Of a stretch of 64,000 bases of DNA, positions 25,266-34,518 are shown in pieces. Position numbers and translations under genes: made by a program. Under the pieces are notes generated by a model that did not search any database, was not told where the DNA came from, and saw only the letters and a list, made by a program, of their open reading frames with translations. The stretch's first letter is position 1, and the number at the start of each line of letters is the position of its first letter. Source of the DNA: Burkholderiaceae bacterium (lineage in GTDB: Bacteria > Pseudomonadota > Gammaproteobacteria > Burkholderiales > Burkholderiaceae_B). The stretch lies in the NCBI GenBank assembly GCA_030728985.1, contig JANQYI010000011.1, positions 46,651-110,650 of the forward strand. The letters run 5' to 3'.

Positions 25266-26819
25266 TTAACGTCCTGACTGACGCTGGCTCTTTTCAAGCC
25301 TATTGTCGATAAAGGCTTGGGTACGAACCTGCTGTAGCCAGGCCTCAAACGCCGCGTTCGAACGTTGTTGGAAAATTTGTTGGCGAGCCTGATTACGGAT
25401 GAACTGGTCAGCCATATCCTGTGTGCGACGGCCATCGACAATAATTAAGTGCCAGCCAAATTGACTCTGCACAGGTTGACTGATCTCACCCTCTTTCAGA
25501 GCGTTCATCGCCTTTTCAAAAGGTGGCACCGTTTCGCCAGGATTGAGCCAACCTAAGACACCTCCCTGAGGCGCTGAGGCGTCATTTGAAAACCGCTTGG
25601 CCAAGTCCGAAAAAGGCTCTCCGCCTTGAACGATACGCTCGCGAATTTGCTCCAGACGCTTACGCGCAGTCTCATCATTCACGACGGCAGTGGTTTTAAT
25701 CAAAATATGTCTAGCCTGCGTTTGCTGCACAGGCATGGGTCCCTGTGGGACAGGCCCTCCAGGTGTGCCTGGTGCTGGTGCTGCCTGAGGCTGAGGTTTC
25801 GGTGCGGGTGGAGCCCCGCCCGCGCGACCGATCACCTTGAGAATATGAAAGCCATTCGCACTCTGGATAATATTACTGATACGACCATCTGGCACACCCG
25901 CGACTCCTTTGAGGAATAAGTCAGGCCAGCCATTGAGGGGGCGCACGCCCATATCGCCGCCACGACTTGCTTCGGGTCCGTCCGAGGAGGTTTTGGCGAC
26001 GTCTTCGAATTTTTCACCTTTGCGGACTCGCGCGAGTAAACCCTGCGCTTTAGCGCGCAAGGTCTTGATTTCTTCTTCACTCGAGCCCTCTGGCACACGG
26101 ACCAAAATCTGCGCTATGCCCATAATGGCGGGGGTCGTAGCTTTTGGTTTTGGTGGTGGAGGTGGTGGTGGTGGCGGTGCGGGGCGCACCGAGAGGGGGA
26201 GGTTGCCTTCCTTACGCGCCTTTTGTTCACGCAAATATGCATCAACCTCTGCATCGCTGACAAAAATACCACTATCGGCCACTCTTTGTCTGAGTTGCTC
26301 GATCATCATCTCTCGACGAATCATGAACGTATAGTCCGCCCAGCTAATACCCGCACCCTCAAGTTGTCTACGCATCGCCGCAACGGTGGTGTTGTTGCGT
26401 TTGCCAATGAGCTCTAGACCGGACTGCAGCATCGCGTCCGTCACGTTGATTCGGAGACGACGAGCCTCTTGTTGCTCCAGTGACTCGGTAATCAAACGCT
26501 GCAGAATCTGTCCCTCGAGAATAGATTCTGCAGGTAATTGAATGCGTTGGGCAGCGACCTCGCGCTTGGCGATCCGGATACGCGCGTCCAATTCCCGACG
26601 TGTAATCACCTCGCGATTCACGACGGCTACGATGCCGTCCGCATCGCGTTCAATAGGTGGCTTTTGGGCGGTATTTGCGCGCGCGGCGGGCTGCGGTGCA
26701 CCGAGCTGTGCCGCGCCAGGAAGCGCGATGGAAATCATAGCCATGAATGTCAGCAATGCCAAACAACGTCGCACACTGGTCGCGCTCATCACAGTCCTTT
26801 TCACCATGCTAATCATCAT
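25266..26819 (-). CDS. surA: periplasmic chaperone/peptidyl-prolyl isomerase SurA
   Basis: A 517-residue outer-membrane-protein chaperone, longer than E. coli SurA (428). A signal-peptide-like hydrophobic stretch is at about 15-38 (LALLTFMAMISIALPGA). The N-terminal chaperone domain (VAVVNREVITRRELDARI) follows. Two parvulin domains come next: the first around IMGIAQILVRVPEGSSEEEI and the second around RHILIKTTAVVNDETA. Extra length comes from two low-complexity Pro/Ala-rich linkers; one has nine consecutive prolines just before the first parvulin domain. The start overlaps the lptD stop by 4 bases, in the common lptD-surA order. Confidence 0.93.
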   Translation of the reverse strand: MMISMVKRTVMSATSVRRCLALLTFMAMISIALPGAAQLGAPQPAARANTAQKPPIERDADGIVAVVNREVITRRELDARIRIAKREVAAQRIQLPAESILEGQILQRLITESLEQQEARRLRINVTDAMLQSGLELIGKRNNTTVAAMRRQLEGAGISWADYTFMIRREMMIEQLRQRVADSGIFVSDAEVDAYLREQKARKEGNLPLSVRPAPPPPPPPPPKPKATTPAIMGIAQILVRVPEGSSEEEIKTLRAKAQGLLARVRKGEKFEDVAKTSSDGPEASRGGDMGVRPLNGWPDLFLKGVAGVPDGRISNIIQSANGFHILKVIGRAGGAPPAPKPQPQAAPAPGTPGGPVPQGPMPVQQTQARHILIKTTAVVNDETARKRLEQIRERIVQGGEPFSDLAKRFSNDASAPQGGVLGWLNPGETVPPFEKAMNALKEGEISQPVQSQFGWHLIIVDGRRTQDMADQFIRNQARQQIFQQRSNAAFEAWLQQVRTQAFIDNRLEKSQRQSGR

Positions 26820-29179
26820 TCGTACCTTTCAAATTTACTCACCCTCGGTGTCGGTGGATTGATCGGCTGATAGTCCGGAATACTGCGACCGATCACACCC
26901 ATAGGGTTCTGCCCTAGGTTACCTAAACCACCTAATTCGAGCTGAAAAAACACGCCCGTATTGGTTTGGTCCACGCTGACAACATAACGTTGCAGGACCA
27001 CTCGACCGGTCCAGCAACAATCGCCTTTGTACTCCAATCCCATCACGGCTTGTGTCACCTTTGGGATCGCGACAATCCGGGAGGGGTCGATCACGCTAGG
27101 CGCCGTGACGTTATTGAGCGAGTAGTCAACGCGACCGATCGAGTACCATTTTTTACTCAACGGCCACTGAAATGCCGCACTGACCTGATTTTGACCCTGC
27201 GACTGATAGAGTGAGAGCGCAGACGGATTGACCTGATAGCGATAGGATAACGCAAGGGTCGCGAGTCTCTGCGGGCGCCAGCGACTGGTCACCTGAGCCC
27301 GACTGATCTGACTTGCGTAGGGGTTGTACTGCACCAGCGAAGACAAGTTGAGCGTGTCGGTCAAAGCCGCACTACCACCAAACAAAAATTGAGATTTGGT
27401 GTTCGTGCGGGGGACCTCTCCTGGCAGAGTGACCTCCTGATCCTCAAAGTAAAACTGCTGCGCAATACCGAGCTGCAGTCTTTCAAAACCAGAGTTTGCA
27501 TCGAGCCAACGCGTCGTCAGCGCGAGAGTCGCTTGGTTTGCGTTGGCAATCCGGTCGAAGCCTGCGTAAATATTTTCCTGGAAAGCCGAAGAAAAACTAA
27601 AGTCGGCCAGGGTGGTGTCGTAGACCGGAAACTGCGATTGATTACGATAAGGAACACGCAAATAGTAGGCGCGGGGTTCAAGCGTCTGGAGCGCTGCTTT
27701 TCCAAAAAAAGAAGTGTCCCGCTCAAACGTCATACCCGAGTCAATCGACATGATCGGCAGCGCGCGCCCGTTGGAGGGCTGTCCATAGCCGAAGATCTGC
27801 TCCAGCCCGTACCAGTTAGTTTGGTATTGCGAAAGGCTCATCGCGATTTTAGGGGTAATGTACCAACCGGGTCGCACGAAGGGATAAGCAATTGAGTTAT
27901 ACGACAAAAGCCGCTGACCATCAGGACGGAACCGTAAACTACCGCCCGGACCAAACGCATAACGATTGTCAAGCGGGGCGCGAAACTCGGTAAAGGTATT
28001 CAAACTCTGCACATCGAATCCGCCGAAATCAAAGCGCGAGGCATTGATTGCATACTCAGGAACTTTGTTGTACTGAGGGACGCCTGAGATTGTCTGAAAA
28101 GTCGACACCTGCACGCTAGTGCTCACGTACTGATTCGCCCAACCTCCGCCTGCTTGACGAGGTAGAGCCGTAATAACAGCCTGATTGATACCTAAACTCG
28201 CGAAATCATCAAAGTATTTGCTGTCAGACACACCACTGACGTTGTAAGCACCATAGAAACCTCGACCGAAACTTTGGCTGTGTTGCGCGCTATATAACCA
28301 CCGATCCTCACCCGTTTTAAGATCCTTAGGCAAATAGGTACCAGCCACTTTGCCGGCGTAGCTGGCACCAAGATAGCGAAACTCACCTCCCCACTGCACG
28401 CCACGTTTGGACATCGCACGCATTTGCAGCGTCGCATCGTAATTGGGAGCAATATTGAAGTAATAAGGTTGGGTATAGTCAAAGCCTGTATTCGACGTAC
28501 TGCCGTAAGTCGGCAGCAAGAAGCCAGATTTTCTTTCTTTTTTAAGTGGAAATGTCAGGTAGGGCGAAGCCAAAATCGGTACATTTTTAAAGTACAGCAC
28601 CCCATTACGCGCGACGCCCTCGTTGGCGGCATAATCCAAATCAAGCTTTTCAGTCTTGATATACCATGACGGCTGAGGGCATGGGCAACCGCTATACGTG
28701 ACATCGGTGATGCTCATTTGGTCGCGGTTGAACACATCCGCCCAAGAGCCAGAGCCCGCACCACCGTCGTCTAACCAAAAATTAGGCTGGTCCACGCTGG
28801 CGGTGCCGTCTTCGGAGTTATAGATGATGCTGCTACCCGTAATGACATTGCCATCTCGAATCAGACGGGCATTGATTTGCGCATCCATGACACCGGTGCG
28901 CTTGTTGTAATCAATGATATTGGCCTTGAGGACGGCGTCCTGACGCCGAATGATGGCGTTGCCTTTTAGCTTGGCATTACCCAAGCTGTCGCCCTCCATT
29001 TGCGTTCCCTCGAGAAACGCCGGCATTTCCTTCTCGGGCAAGGTACTGCGCTCAAGCAAAGGAGAAATCCGCAGTCCAGGCCCTACAATGACTGGGGTCG
29101 CAGGCGCAGGAGCAGGCTGGGCATGCGCAGTCGCAATCCCGAGCCCCAACAGCAACCACAGCGAATAAAAGAGTCGCAC
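26816..29179 (-). CDS. lptD: LPS assembly outer-membrane protein LptD
   Basis: A 787-residue beta-barrel protein that, with LptE, inserts LPS into the outer leaflet. It starts with GTG at 29179 and has a signal peptide (about MRLFYSLWLLLGLGIATAHA). The OstA-like jellyroll domain includes ANIIDYNKRTGVMDAQINAR. The barrel contains many alternating aromatic strands. Cysteines in SGCPCPQPSW and a CC pair in YKGDCCWTGR fit the disulfide pattern needed for LptD maturation. It heads a minus-strand lptD-surA-rsmA unit and is divergent from amgK. Confidence 0.94.
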   Translation of the reverse strand: MRLFYSLWLLLGLGIATAHAQPAPAPATPVIVGPGLRISPLLERSTLPEKEMPAFLEGTQMEGDSLGNAKLKGNAIIRRQDAVLKANIIDYNKRTGVMDAQINARLIRDGNVITGSSIIYNSEDGTASVDQPNFWLDDGGAGSGSWADVFNRDQMSITDVTYSGCPCPQPSWYIKTEKLDLDYAANEGVARNGVLYFKNVPILASPYLTFPLKKERKSGFLLPTYGSTSNTGFDYTQPYYFNIAPNYDATLQMRAMSKRGVQWGGEFRYLGASYAGKVAGTYLPKDLKTGEDRWLYSAQHSQSFGRGFYGAYNVSGVSDSKYFDDFASLGINQAVITALPRQAGGGWANQYVSTSVQVSTFQTISGVPQYNKVPEYAINASRFDFGGFDVQSLNTFTEFRAPLDNRYAFGPGGSLRFRPDGQRLLSYNSIAYPFVRPGWYITPKIAMSLSQYQTNWYGLEQIFGYGQPSNGRALPIMSIDSGMTFERDTSFFGKAALQTLEPRAYYLRVPYRNQSQFPVYDTTLADFSFSSAFQENIYAGFDRIANANQATLALTTRWLDANSGFERLQLGIAQQFYFEDQEVTLPGEVPRTNTKSQFLFGGSAALTDTLNLSSLVQYNPYASQISRAQVTSRWRPQRLATLALSYRYQVNPSALSLYQSQGQNQVSAAFQWPLSKKWYSIGRVDYSLNNVTAPSVIDPSRIVAIPKVTQAVMGLEYKGDCCWTGRVVLQRYVVSVDQTNTGVFFQLELGGLGNLGQNPMGVIGRSIPDYQPINPPTPRVSKFERYE

Positions 29180-29250
29180 GTTCTAAAAAGTCACTTTAAT
29201 ACATACACTTAGCAAAAAAAATAGCTTTTTTAGCCGCAAAAAAATCCCTC

Positions 29251-29279
29251 GGATTATGCCTAATCCTACCGCTATTATA
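29251..29279 (-). promoter_or_regulatory. possible lptD promoter -10 and adjacent inverted repeat
   Basis: On the minus strand a perfect TATAAT occurs at 29279-29274, about 95 bp before the lptD GTG. No good -35 hexamer lies 16-18 bp upstream. Directly downstream is the inverted repeat GGATTA-TGCC-TAATCC (29251-29266), which could be an operator or a 5' UTR hairpin. The whole 171-bp lptD/amgK gap is AT-rich, with several A and T runs. Confidence 0.3.
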
Positions 29280-29350
29280 GAGAAGCCCCTCAACTTTGCT
29301 GCGATCGGTTAAACCCTCGACCTAATTCACCTTTTGATTACATTTTCACG

Positions 29351-30397
29351 ATGATCTCAACCCTAGATTTAGAAGCCAGAATGTCAAAGCTCGTCGCGTG
29401 GTTGGGCACATGCACCCAGTCGCTGACACTCGACCTGGCCAGCCTCGAACCCGCTTCTGGTGACGCGAGCTTTAGGCGCTATTTCCGCATCACAGCCGCC
29501 CAGGGCACACTCGTCGTGATGGATGCCCCTCCACCTCACGAAGATTGCAAACCTTTCGTGGATGTGGCCCATAGACTTGCCAAGACGGGGCTCAACGTAC
29601 CCAAGGTGCTTGCGCAAGATCTGACTCAGGGATTTTTACTGTTGACAGATCTGGGGCCCACCACCTATTACGACCGCATTCAGGCAGGTCTCGATGAAGT
29701 GGGTTTACAAAAGATGTATCGCGATGCGTTGACAGCTTTAGTGCAAATGCAAGGCGCCGAGGTAACAGGATTGCCTGCGTATGACACGACACGACTCAAA
29801 CAAGAACTCGGTCTGTTTATCGAATGGTATGTCACCGTGCACTGCAAGGTCAGCTTGGATGCCTCCGCTCTTAAAGGACTCGACCAAGTCTTTGATATGC
29901 TCGTCGCGCGCAACGCAGCGCAACCTCGCGTGTTCGTGCATCGCGACTTTCACTCCCCTAACCTCATGCTCTGCGAGCGTCCAGAGCACGGCGCCAACCC
30001 GGGTGTTTTAGATTTCCAAGATGCCGTGTCGGGACCGATCACATACGACCTGGCTTCACTCGTCATGGACGCGCGCACGACCTGGGAAGAGCCACAACAA
30101 CTGGACTGGGCGATTCGGTATTGGGAACTTGCGCGTAAAAAGGACTTGCCGGTGCCGGCCGATTTTGCAGATTTTCACCAAGACTACGAATGGATGGGGC
30201 TGCAGCGCAACCTGCGCATCCTCGGTGTCTTTGCCAGGCTCAACCATCGCGACGGCAAGGCCGCCTATCTGGCGCACATGCCACGCGTCAACCAGTATGT
30301 GCGACAAGTCGCGGGGCGCTATCTTGCTTTTAAACCTTTGATTCGGATTCTGGATGAGCTCGACCAAGTCCAAACCAAGGTAGGGTATACATTCTGA
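29351..30397 (+). CDS. amgK: N-acetylmuramate/N-acetylglucosamine kinase, APH-fold
   Basis: A 348-residue aminoglycoside-phosphotransferase-fold kinase. In the recycling pathway known from Pseudomonas, AmgK phosphorylates MurNAc at C1. Motifs are the N-terminal SGDASFRRYFRI near 37-48, the catalytic VHRDFHSPNLML near 196-207, and the metal-binding VLDFQDAVSGP near 219-229. It overlaps murU by one base, the hallmark pairing of this pathway. An internal ATG at 29381 is an alternative start. The divergent lptD neighbour is consistent with betaproteobacterial gene order. Confidence 0.88.
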   Translation: MISTLDLEARMSKLVAWLGTCTQSLTLDLASLEPASGDASFRRYFRITAAQGTLVVMDAPPPHEDCKPFVDVAHRLAKTGLNVPKVLAQDLTQGFLLLTDLGPTTYYDRIQAGLDEVGLQKMYRDALTALVQMQGAEVTGLPAYDTTRLKQELGLFIEWYVTVHCKVSLDASALKGLDQVFDMLVARNAAQPRVFVHRDFHSPNLMLCERPEHGANPGVLDFQDAVSGPITYDLASLVMDARTTWEEPQQLDWAIRYWELARKKDLPVPADFADFHQDYEWMGLQRNLRILGVFARLNHRDGKAAYLAHMPRVNQYVRQVAGRYLAFKPLIRILDELDQVQTKVGYTF

Positions 30398-31140
30398 TGC
30401 GCGCCATGATTCTCGCCGCAGGGCGCGGTGAACGGATGCGTCCGCTGACCGATACCCTGCCCAAACCCTTGATCCCGGTCGCAGGCAAACCCCTCATTCA
30501 ATGGCATATTGAAAAACTGGCTGCGGCAGGCATCACTGAGATCGTCATTAACCACGCTTGGCTCGGCGCGCTGCTTGAGCAGACACTCAGTAATGGTCAT
30601 CAGTGGGGGGTTGAAATCCAATACTCCCCCGAGAACGAGGCACTCGAAACTGCGGGTGGCATCGCGACGGCGCTCCCCCTTTTGGGAACAGAACCCTTTT
30701 TGGTGATGAATGGCGATATCTGGTGCGACTGGGATCCTGCGCAGGCCTTAGACATCGCAGCCTCAATACGCCAAAGCACGCAACAAGCTTGGTTGTTATT
30801 GGTTCCCAATCCTGAGCACCATCCAGGCGGAGACTTTGGCTTGACGTCGAACGGCCTTGTTACTGATGTCACAACCCTCAAACACACCTTCTCCGGCATC
30901 GGCGTGTATGCTCCATCGCTGTTTGCAAAGACGCCTGCTGGACAGGCCGCAAAACTTGCGCCACTGCTGCGCGAAGCCATCGCGCGACAAAGCATTTTTG
31001 GACAGCTCCACACGGGTTCGTGGATGGATGTGGGTACCCCTGAGAGGCTCAACACGTTAGAATGTTCTCTTAGGAATGGATACCCGCGACACGGAGAAAA
31101 TGATGGTCATACGTGTACAAGCCAAACGCGCGATCTTTAA
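30397..31140 (+). CDS. murU: N-acetylmuramate alpha-1-phosphate uridylyltransferase
   Basis: A 247-residue nucleotidyltransferase that makes UDP-MurNAc in the anhydromuropeptide recycling route which bypasses de novo MurA/MurB. The signature is LAAGRGERMRPLTDTLPKPL at about 5-24, with VAGKPLIQWHIEKL after it, the metal-binding NGDIWCDWD near 104-112, and WMDVGTPERL near the end. The final approximately 25 residues (SLRNGYPRHGEND onward) are read through the start of the next gene and are probably a non-conserved tail. Mannose-1-phosphate guanylyltransferase is a related alternative, but the amgK partner favours MurU. Confidence 0.87.
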   Translation: MRAMILAAGRGERMRPLTDTLPKPLIPVAGKPLIQWHIEKLAAAGITEIVINHAWLGALLEQTLSNGHQWGVEIQYSPENEALETAGGIATALPLLGTEPFLVMNGDIWCDWDPAQALDIAASIRQSTQQAWLLLVPNPEHHPGGDFGLTSNGLVTDVTTLKHTFSGIGVYAPSLFAKTPAGQAAKLAPLLREAIARQSIFGQLHTGSWMDVGTPERLNTLECSLRNGYPRHGENDGHTCTSQTRDL

Positions 31141-31831
31141 ACCCGCGCCATACGACACTCGGCGGGGTTCGCGCGGCCTGCCCGGCTGGCTGATTTTATT
31201 GACGGTCGGAATTTTACTAGGTGGTGGAGGTGTACTTTTTTTGCAAGCGAGCTACGGTGAAAAACGCATGTCCATCGCTGAAACGCAAAAACTCACCGAA
31301 GAACTGAAAAATATCTCGGTCGAAAAACAGACGCTGCAAACACGCGTGGACGAAGCGCAAAAAACGCTCGACACTGAGATCCGTTCGCGCGATGCGCAGA
31401 TTATCGGGCTCAAGAGCGACCTGTCAAAAGTCGAGGGAATGATCGGGCCCTTGCGTGCACAGCTTGATGTTTTTGCGAAAACGCTGCCCTTCGACCCGCG
31501 CTTTGGCCCCATCGGGGTCAGCACAAGTCAAATCACCCAAGCAAAAAACTCCACAAAACTCTCTTACTTGGTTTGGTTATTACAAGAAAATGCGCAAAGA
31601 CCCGAGTTCAAAGGCTGGTTTGAATTGTCATTTGAAGGTCGCTATGCCAATGGACGGGTTGAAACCGTGACCCTGCCTCGTATGGCGATCAAACTCAACC
31701 ACTATTTACACATCACCGGCACGACTGAGCTACCTGCGGGCTTCACAGCCACGCGGGCCAATGCCAAAATCATCGCAGAAGACGGCAAGCGACAGGTGAC
31801 CTGGCGCATCCTGCCCGTCGTGATCAGATAA
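31103..31831 (+). CDS. membrane-anchored coiled-coil protein of unknown function (DUF6776-like)
   Basis: A 242-residue protein with one transmembrane helix near 25-45 (GWLILLTVGILLGGGGVLFL). A coiled-coil of about 60 residues follows (KLTEELKNISVEKQTLQTRV onward, heptad-like Leu/Val spacing). The periplasmic C-terminal domain resembles a small beta-rich module found in Burkholderiales hypotheticals (recalled as DUF6776). The ATG at 31103 has GGAG at 31093-31096 with 6-base spacing; the ATG three bases earlier is equally in frame. It overlaps murU by 38 bases, so translation is probably coupled. Function unknown; the location suggests an envelope role. Confidence 0.72.
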   Translation: MVIRVQAKRAIFKPAPYDTRRGSRGLPGWLILLTVGILLGGGGVLFLQASYGEKRMSIAETQKLTEELKNISVEKQTLQTRVDEAQKTLDTEIRSRDAQIIGLKSDLSKVEGMIGPLRAQLDVFAKTLPFDPRFGPIGVSTSQITQAKNSTKLSYLVWLLQENAQRPEFKGWFELSFEGRYANGRVETVTLPRMAIKLNHYLHITGTTELPAGFTATRANAKIIAEDGKRQVTWRILPVVIR

Positions 31832-31855
31832 GCGAACAAGGCCGACGAACTCACT

Positions 31856-33421
31856 GTGCAGACCCATGATGCCCGTCACACCGCGAAGTCTTGGACAGCA
31901 CCTTACCTGAACCTACGGACACTGCTCGCACTCGGGCTGGTGATTCATTTCGGGTTTGGGTATTTGCTGACGCTTTCCGTAGACGAAGCGCACTACGTCA
32001 TGTATGCGGCGATTCCAGCTTGGAGTTATTTCGACCACCCTCCTCTCGTGGGCTGGATTCAGTGGCCTTTGGTGGTGCTCGGTGCGCCCGACGGCATCAT
32101 CCGGCTGATTCCACAACTGCTTTGGCTGGCAGCGTGTTTATTAGCGAGAAAGCTTGCGTTCAATCTATATGACCGTCAAGCTGAGCGAGTCACACAAGCT
32201 GGCGTTGGTCGCGAGACAGTCGGGCTTTGGGCCGTCGCGCTGGTGCTGCTCGCTCCTTTGATGCATGTGCTTGCAGTCGGCTTGCTGCCCGACAGCGTAT
32301 TAATGGTGCTGGTGTTGTTGCTGATGCAAGTCACACTAAGCTTAACCCCGACCGAACACGCCGCAAACCAGTGCGCGCGACCACCTGCGCGTTCCGCTGA
32401 ATGGTCAAAATGGCTCGCGCTCGGCCTGTTGCTGGGTTTGGCGGGCTTGTCAAAATATACCGCCGTTCTACCCGCTCTGGCCGTGATCGTGACCCTGCTC
32501 GCAGGACGAGGCCTGCGTGTCCTGCTGACGCTAGGCCCTTGGCTCGCCGTGCTTGTGGCGCTCTTGCTCATCAGCCCTGTGTTGATCTGGAATGCCCAGA
32601 ACGAATGGATTTCCTTCGTTTATCAGCTTAAGCACGGCAGCGGCGGCACCTGGCATGCCCGCAGACTCGCCGCCTTTGCCGGTATTCAACTGGTCGCCTA
32701 CGGTCCTCTTCTGGTCTTAGGTGCCTATCTTGCGACCCGTCAGATCATTCAAAACAAGCAATGGCAACGCGCAGCGCTTCTTTTATTTTTCTTTATTCCC
32801 TTTTTAGTCACGGGTCTCATGTCCGGCGGTGGAGGTAGCCTGCCGCACTGGACCGCACCTGCCTGGATGGCCATCACTCCTTTTGCCGCGTTGGCGTTGG
32901 CACAGCGTTGGGCGAGTGGACGCAAGGCGCTCATTCTGGCTTTTATTCGCGCCCAGACCGTGATTTGCCTGGTCGCTTTTGTCGCCCTGTTTTTTGTTGG
33001 CGTTCCTGGTCTCTCGGCGGACCATCCACTGATACGCAAAAATCCTCTTGCAGACCTGTGGGGCTGGGATGAGGCCGGGCTCAAGGCCCGTGCGCTCGCT
33101 CGCAAGCACCATTTATCTTCGCTCTCGGTGCGCCACTGGACCTTAGGAAGCCGTCTGGCCTGGTATGCCCGTCCCTTGCCTGTCCATGTACTGGACACCC
33201 GTTTTGATCAATTCGACCTCTGGTTTGGTCAAATTCCACCCGGCGTAGACAGTCTTTTTGTAAACTGGTCACAAGTTAAGTTTGATCTTCCGACCAAAGC
33301 CGGCGAATTTAAAGAGTGTCAACTGCTTGACACCTTTGAGGCCAAACGCTTTGGTCGTCAAGTTTCACGCTTTGATTATTATCACTGCCGTCAATGGGGT
33401 CCCTTCCCCACTGCCCAATAA
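31856..33421 (+). CDS. GT39-type (ArnT/PMT-like) membrane glycosyltransferase
   Basis: A 521-residue polytopic protein with about 11 hydrophobic segments. The diagnostic first periplasmic loop has SVDEAHYVMYA (an Asp-Glu pair) and YFDHPPLVGWIQWP, as in ArnT and related polyprenyl-phosphate sugar transferases. The start is GTG at 31856; no nearby in-frame ATG precedes the conserved region. The soluble C-terminal region (about 385-521) is shorter than in some ArnT proteins. It begins 25 bp after the coiled-coil gene. It probably transfers a sugar from a lipid-linked donor to LPS or another envelope glycan (inference). Confidence 0.85.
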   Translation: MQTHDARHTAKSWTAPYLNLRTLLALGLVIHFGFGYLLTLSVDEAHYVMYAAIPAWSYFDHPPLVGWIQWPLVVLGAPDGIIRLIPQLLWLAACLLARKLAFNLYDRQAERVTQAGVGRETVGLWAVALVLLAPLMHVLAVGLLPDSVLMVLVLLLMQVTLSLTPTEHAANQCARPPARSAEWSKWLALGLLLGLAGLSKYTAVLPALAVIVTLLAGRGLRVLLTLGPWLAVLVALLLISPVLIWNAQNEWISFVYQLKHGSGGTWHARRLAAFAGIQLVAYGPLLVLGAYLATRQIIQNKQWQRAALLLFFFIPFLVTGLMSGGGGSLPHWTAPAWMAITPFAALALAQRWASGRKALILAFIRAQTVICLVAFVALFFVGVPGLSADHPLIRKNPLADLWGWDEAGLKARALARKHHLSSLSVRHWTLGSRLAWYARPLPVHVLDTRFDQFDLWFGQIPPGVDSLFVNWSQVKFDLPTKAGEFKECQLLDTFEAKRFGRQVSRFDYYHCRQWGPFPTAQ

Positions 33422-34506
33422 AGCGATCTTCTTTCCCCTTGAAAAATCTTTTAAAAAAACTCTGGCCTTATATACGCATCGCGCTTTCAATCGCCCTCCT
33501 TTGGCTCGCGACACGCAACATTGACTGGCAAGCCCTTAGAGATACCAAAATCGCCATCAATCCTGGGTGGTTCGGTTTGGCGTTCCTCACGCTGGTGCTC
33601 ACCAATTTGCTGGCTGTTTTACGCTGGGGCTGGCTGATGCGCAGCGTCAAACTCTATCGTCCCGCCAGAGACTACATCACCCTTTATTTCGCGGGCGGTT
33701 TGATCAACCAAGGGCTTCCCAGTACGATTGGTGGCGACAGCTACCGTGCCGTCGAAGGCAGTCGCCCTTATTTTGCCAACCCCTCGGCGCAGCCAACTGC
33801 GCAGACGAAGGCACCGCAAACGCTTGATCAAGAGCTTCACCAACCGGTTGATCTGACCCGGGCGCCCCCGAGACTGAGACTAGGGTTTTTTAGCGTGGCG
33901 ATGGATCGTGGCCTCGGTTTATTGGCGAATAATATTGTGGGGGCGTTAGGACTCATCTTGGGTGGCGTAATGCTCGCACCTTGGGGGCAGTCACTGGGCT
34001 GGTGGATACTAGGCGCGATGCTAAGCGCCTCGATACTGGCCCCCGTAATATTAAAAATCACTAAAACACGCAACCTGATTCAACACATTCTAAACAAGCT
34101 CGGCATGCCCCAGGCCATGTTTGCACTGAAAGCCGGTCTCGGCTGGCCAAACATCGCCCCCCAAGTCCTTATATCAGTCATGACACATGTACTGGCACTC
34201 ACGAGTTTCTGGTGCTGCCTCAAGGCATTTGGCGTCAACGCACCCTTTTCGGCCTTGATGATCGGCATGCCGGCATTGGCCCTGCTCATGATGCTGCCCA
34301 TCAGCATTTCAGGCTGGGGGCTTCGCGAAGCCACGCTGTCAGCCACGCTCGCACTCTGGGGCATTGACAGCGGCATTACCGTTTTAGCGGCGGTCAGCTT
34401 TGGTATTGTGACGCTCGTCACCTATCTTCCCGGAGCCGTGTCGCTGTTGCGGCGAAAGCGCGAGGATGCTGAGAATCTGACGCACGCGCCCTCCAACCAT
34501 CATTAA
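33394..34506 (+). CDS. flippase-like / lysylphosphatidylglycerol synthase TM-region family protein
   Basis: A 370-residue integral membrane protein with about eight helices, of the UPF0104/AglD2-like family. Typical segments are INQGLPSTIGGDSYRAVEG near 106-124, MDRGLGLLANNIVGALGL near 169-186, and LPISISGWGLREATLSATLA near 300-319. The ATG at 33394 overlaps the GT39 gene by 28 bases. A TTG at 33438 (before KNLLKKLWPYIRIALS) would avoid the overlap and is an alternative start. No soluble aminoacyl-transferase domain is attached, so lipid or glycolipid transport or flipping is likelier than lysyl transfer. Confidence 0.82.
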   Translation: MGSLPHCPIKRSSFPLKNLLKKLWPYIRIALSIALLWLATRNIDWQALRDTKIAINPGWFGLAFLTLVLTNLLAVLRWGWLMRSVKLYRPARDYITLYFAGGLINQGLPSTIGGDSYRAVEGSRPYFANPSAQPTAQTKAPQTLDQELHQPVDLTRAPPRLRLGFFSVAMDRGLGLLANNIVGALGLILGGVMLAPWGQSLGWWILGAMLSASILAPVILKITKTRNLIQHILNKLGMPQAMFALKAGLGWPNIAPQVLISVMTHVLALTSFWCCLKAFGVNAPFSALMIGMPALALLMMLPISISGWGLREATLSATLALWGIDSGITVLAAVSFGIVTLVTYLPGAVSLLRRKREDAENLTHAPSNHH

Positions 34507-34518
34507 AATACTGAGCCT

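Noticed and set aside
32176..33198. Minus-strand open frames of 131 and 149 codons inside the GT39 gene
   Set aside because: Antisense to a hydrophobic-protein gene; the translations are low-complexity and resemble no family.
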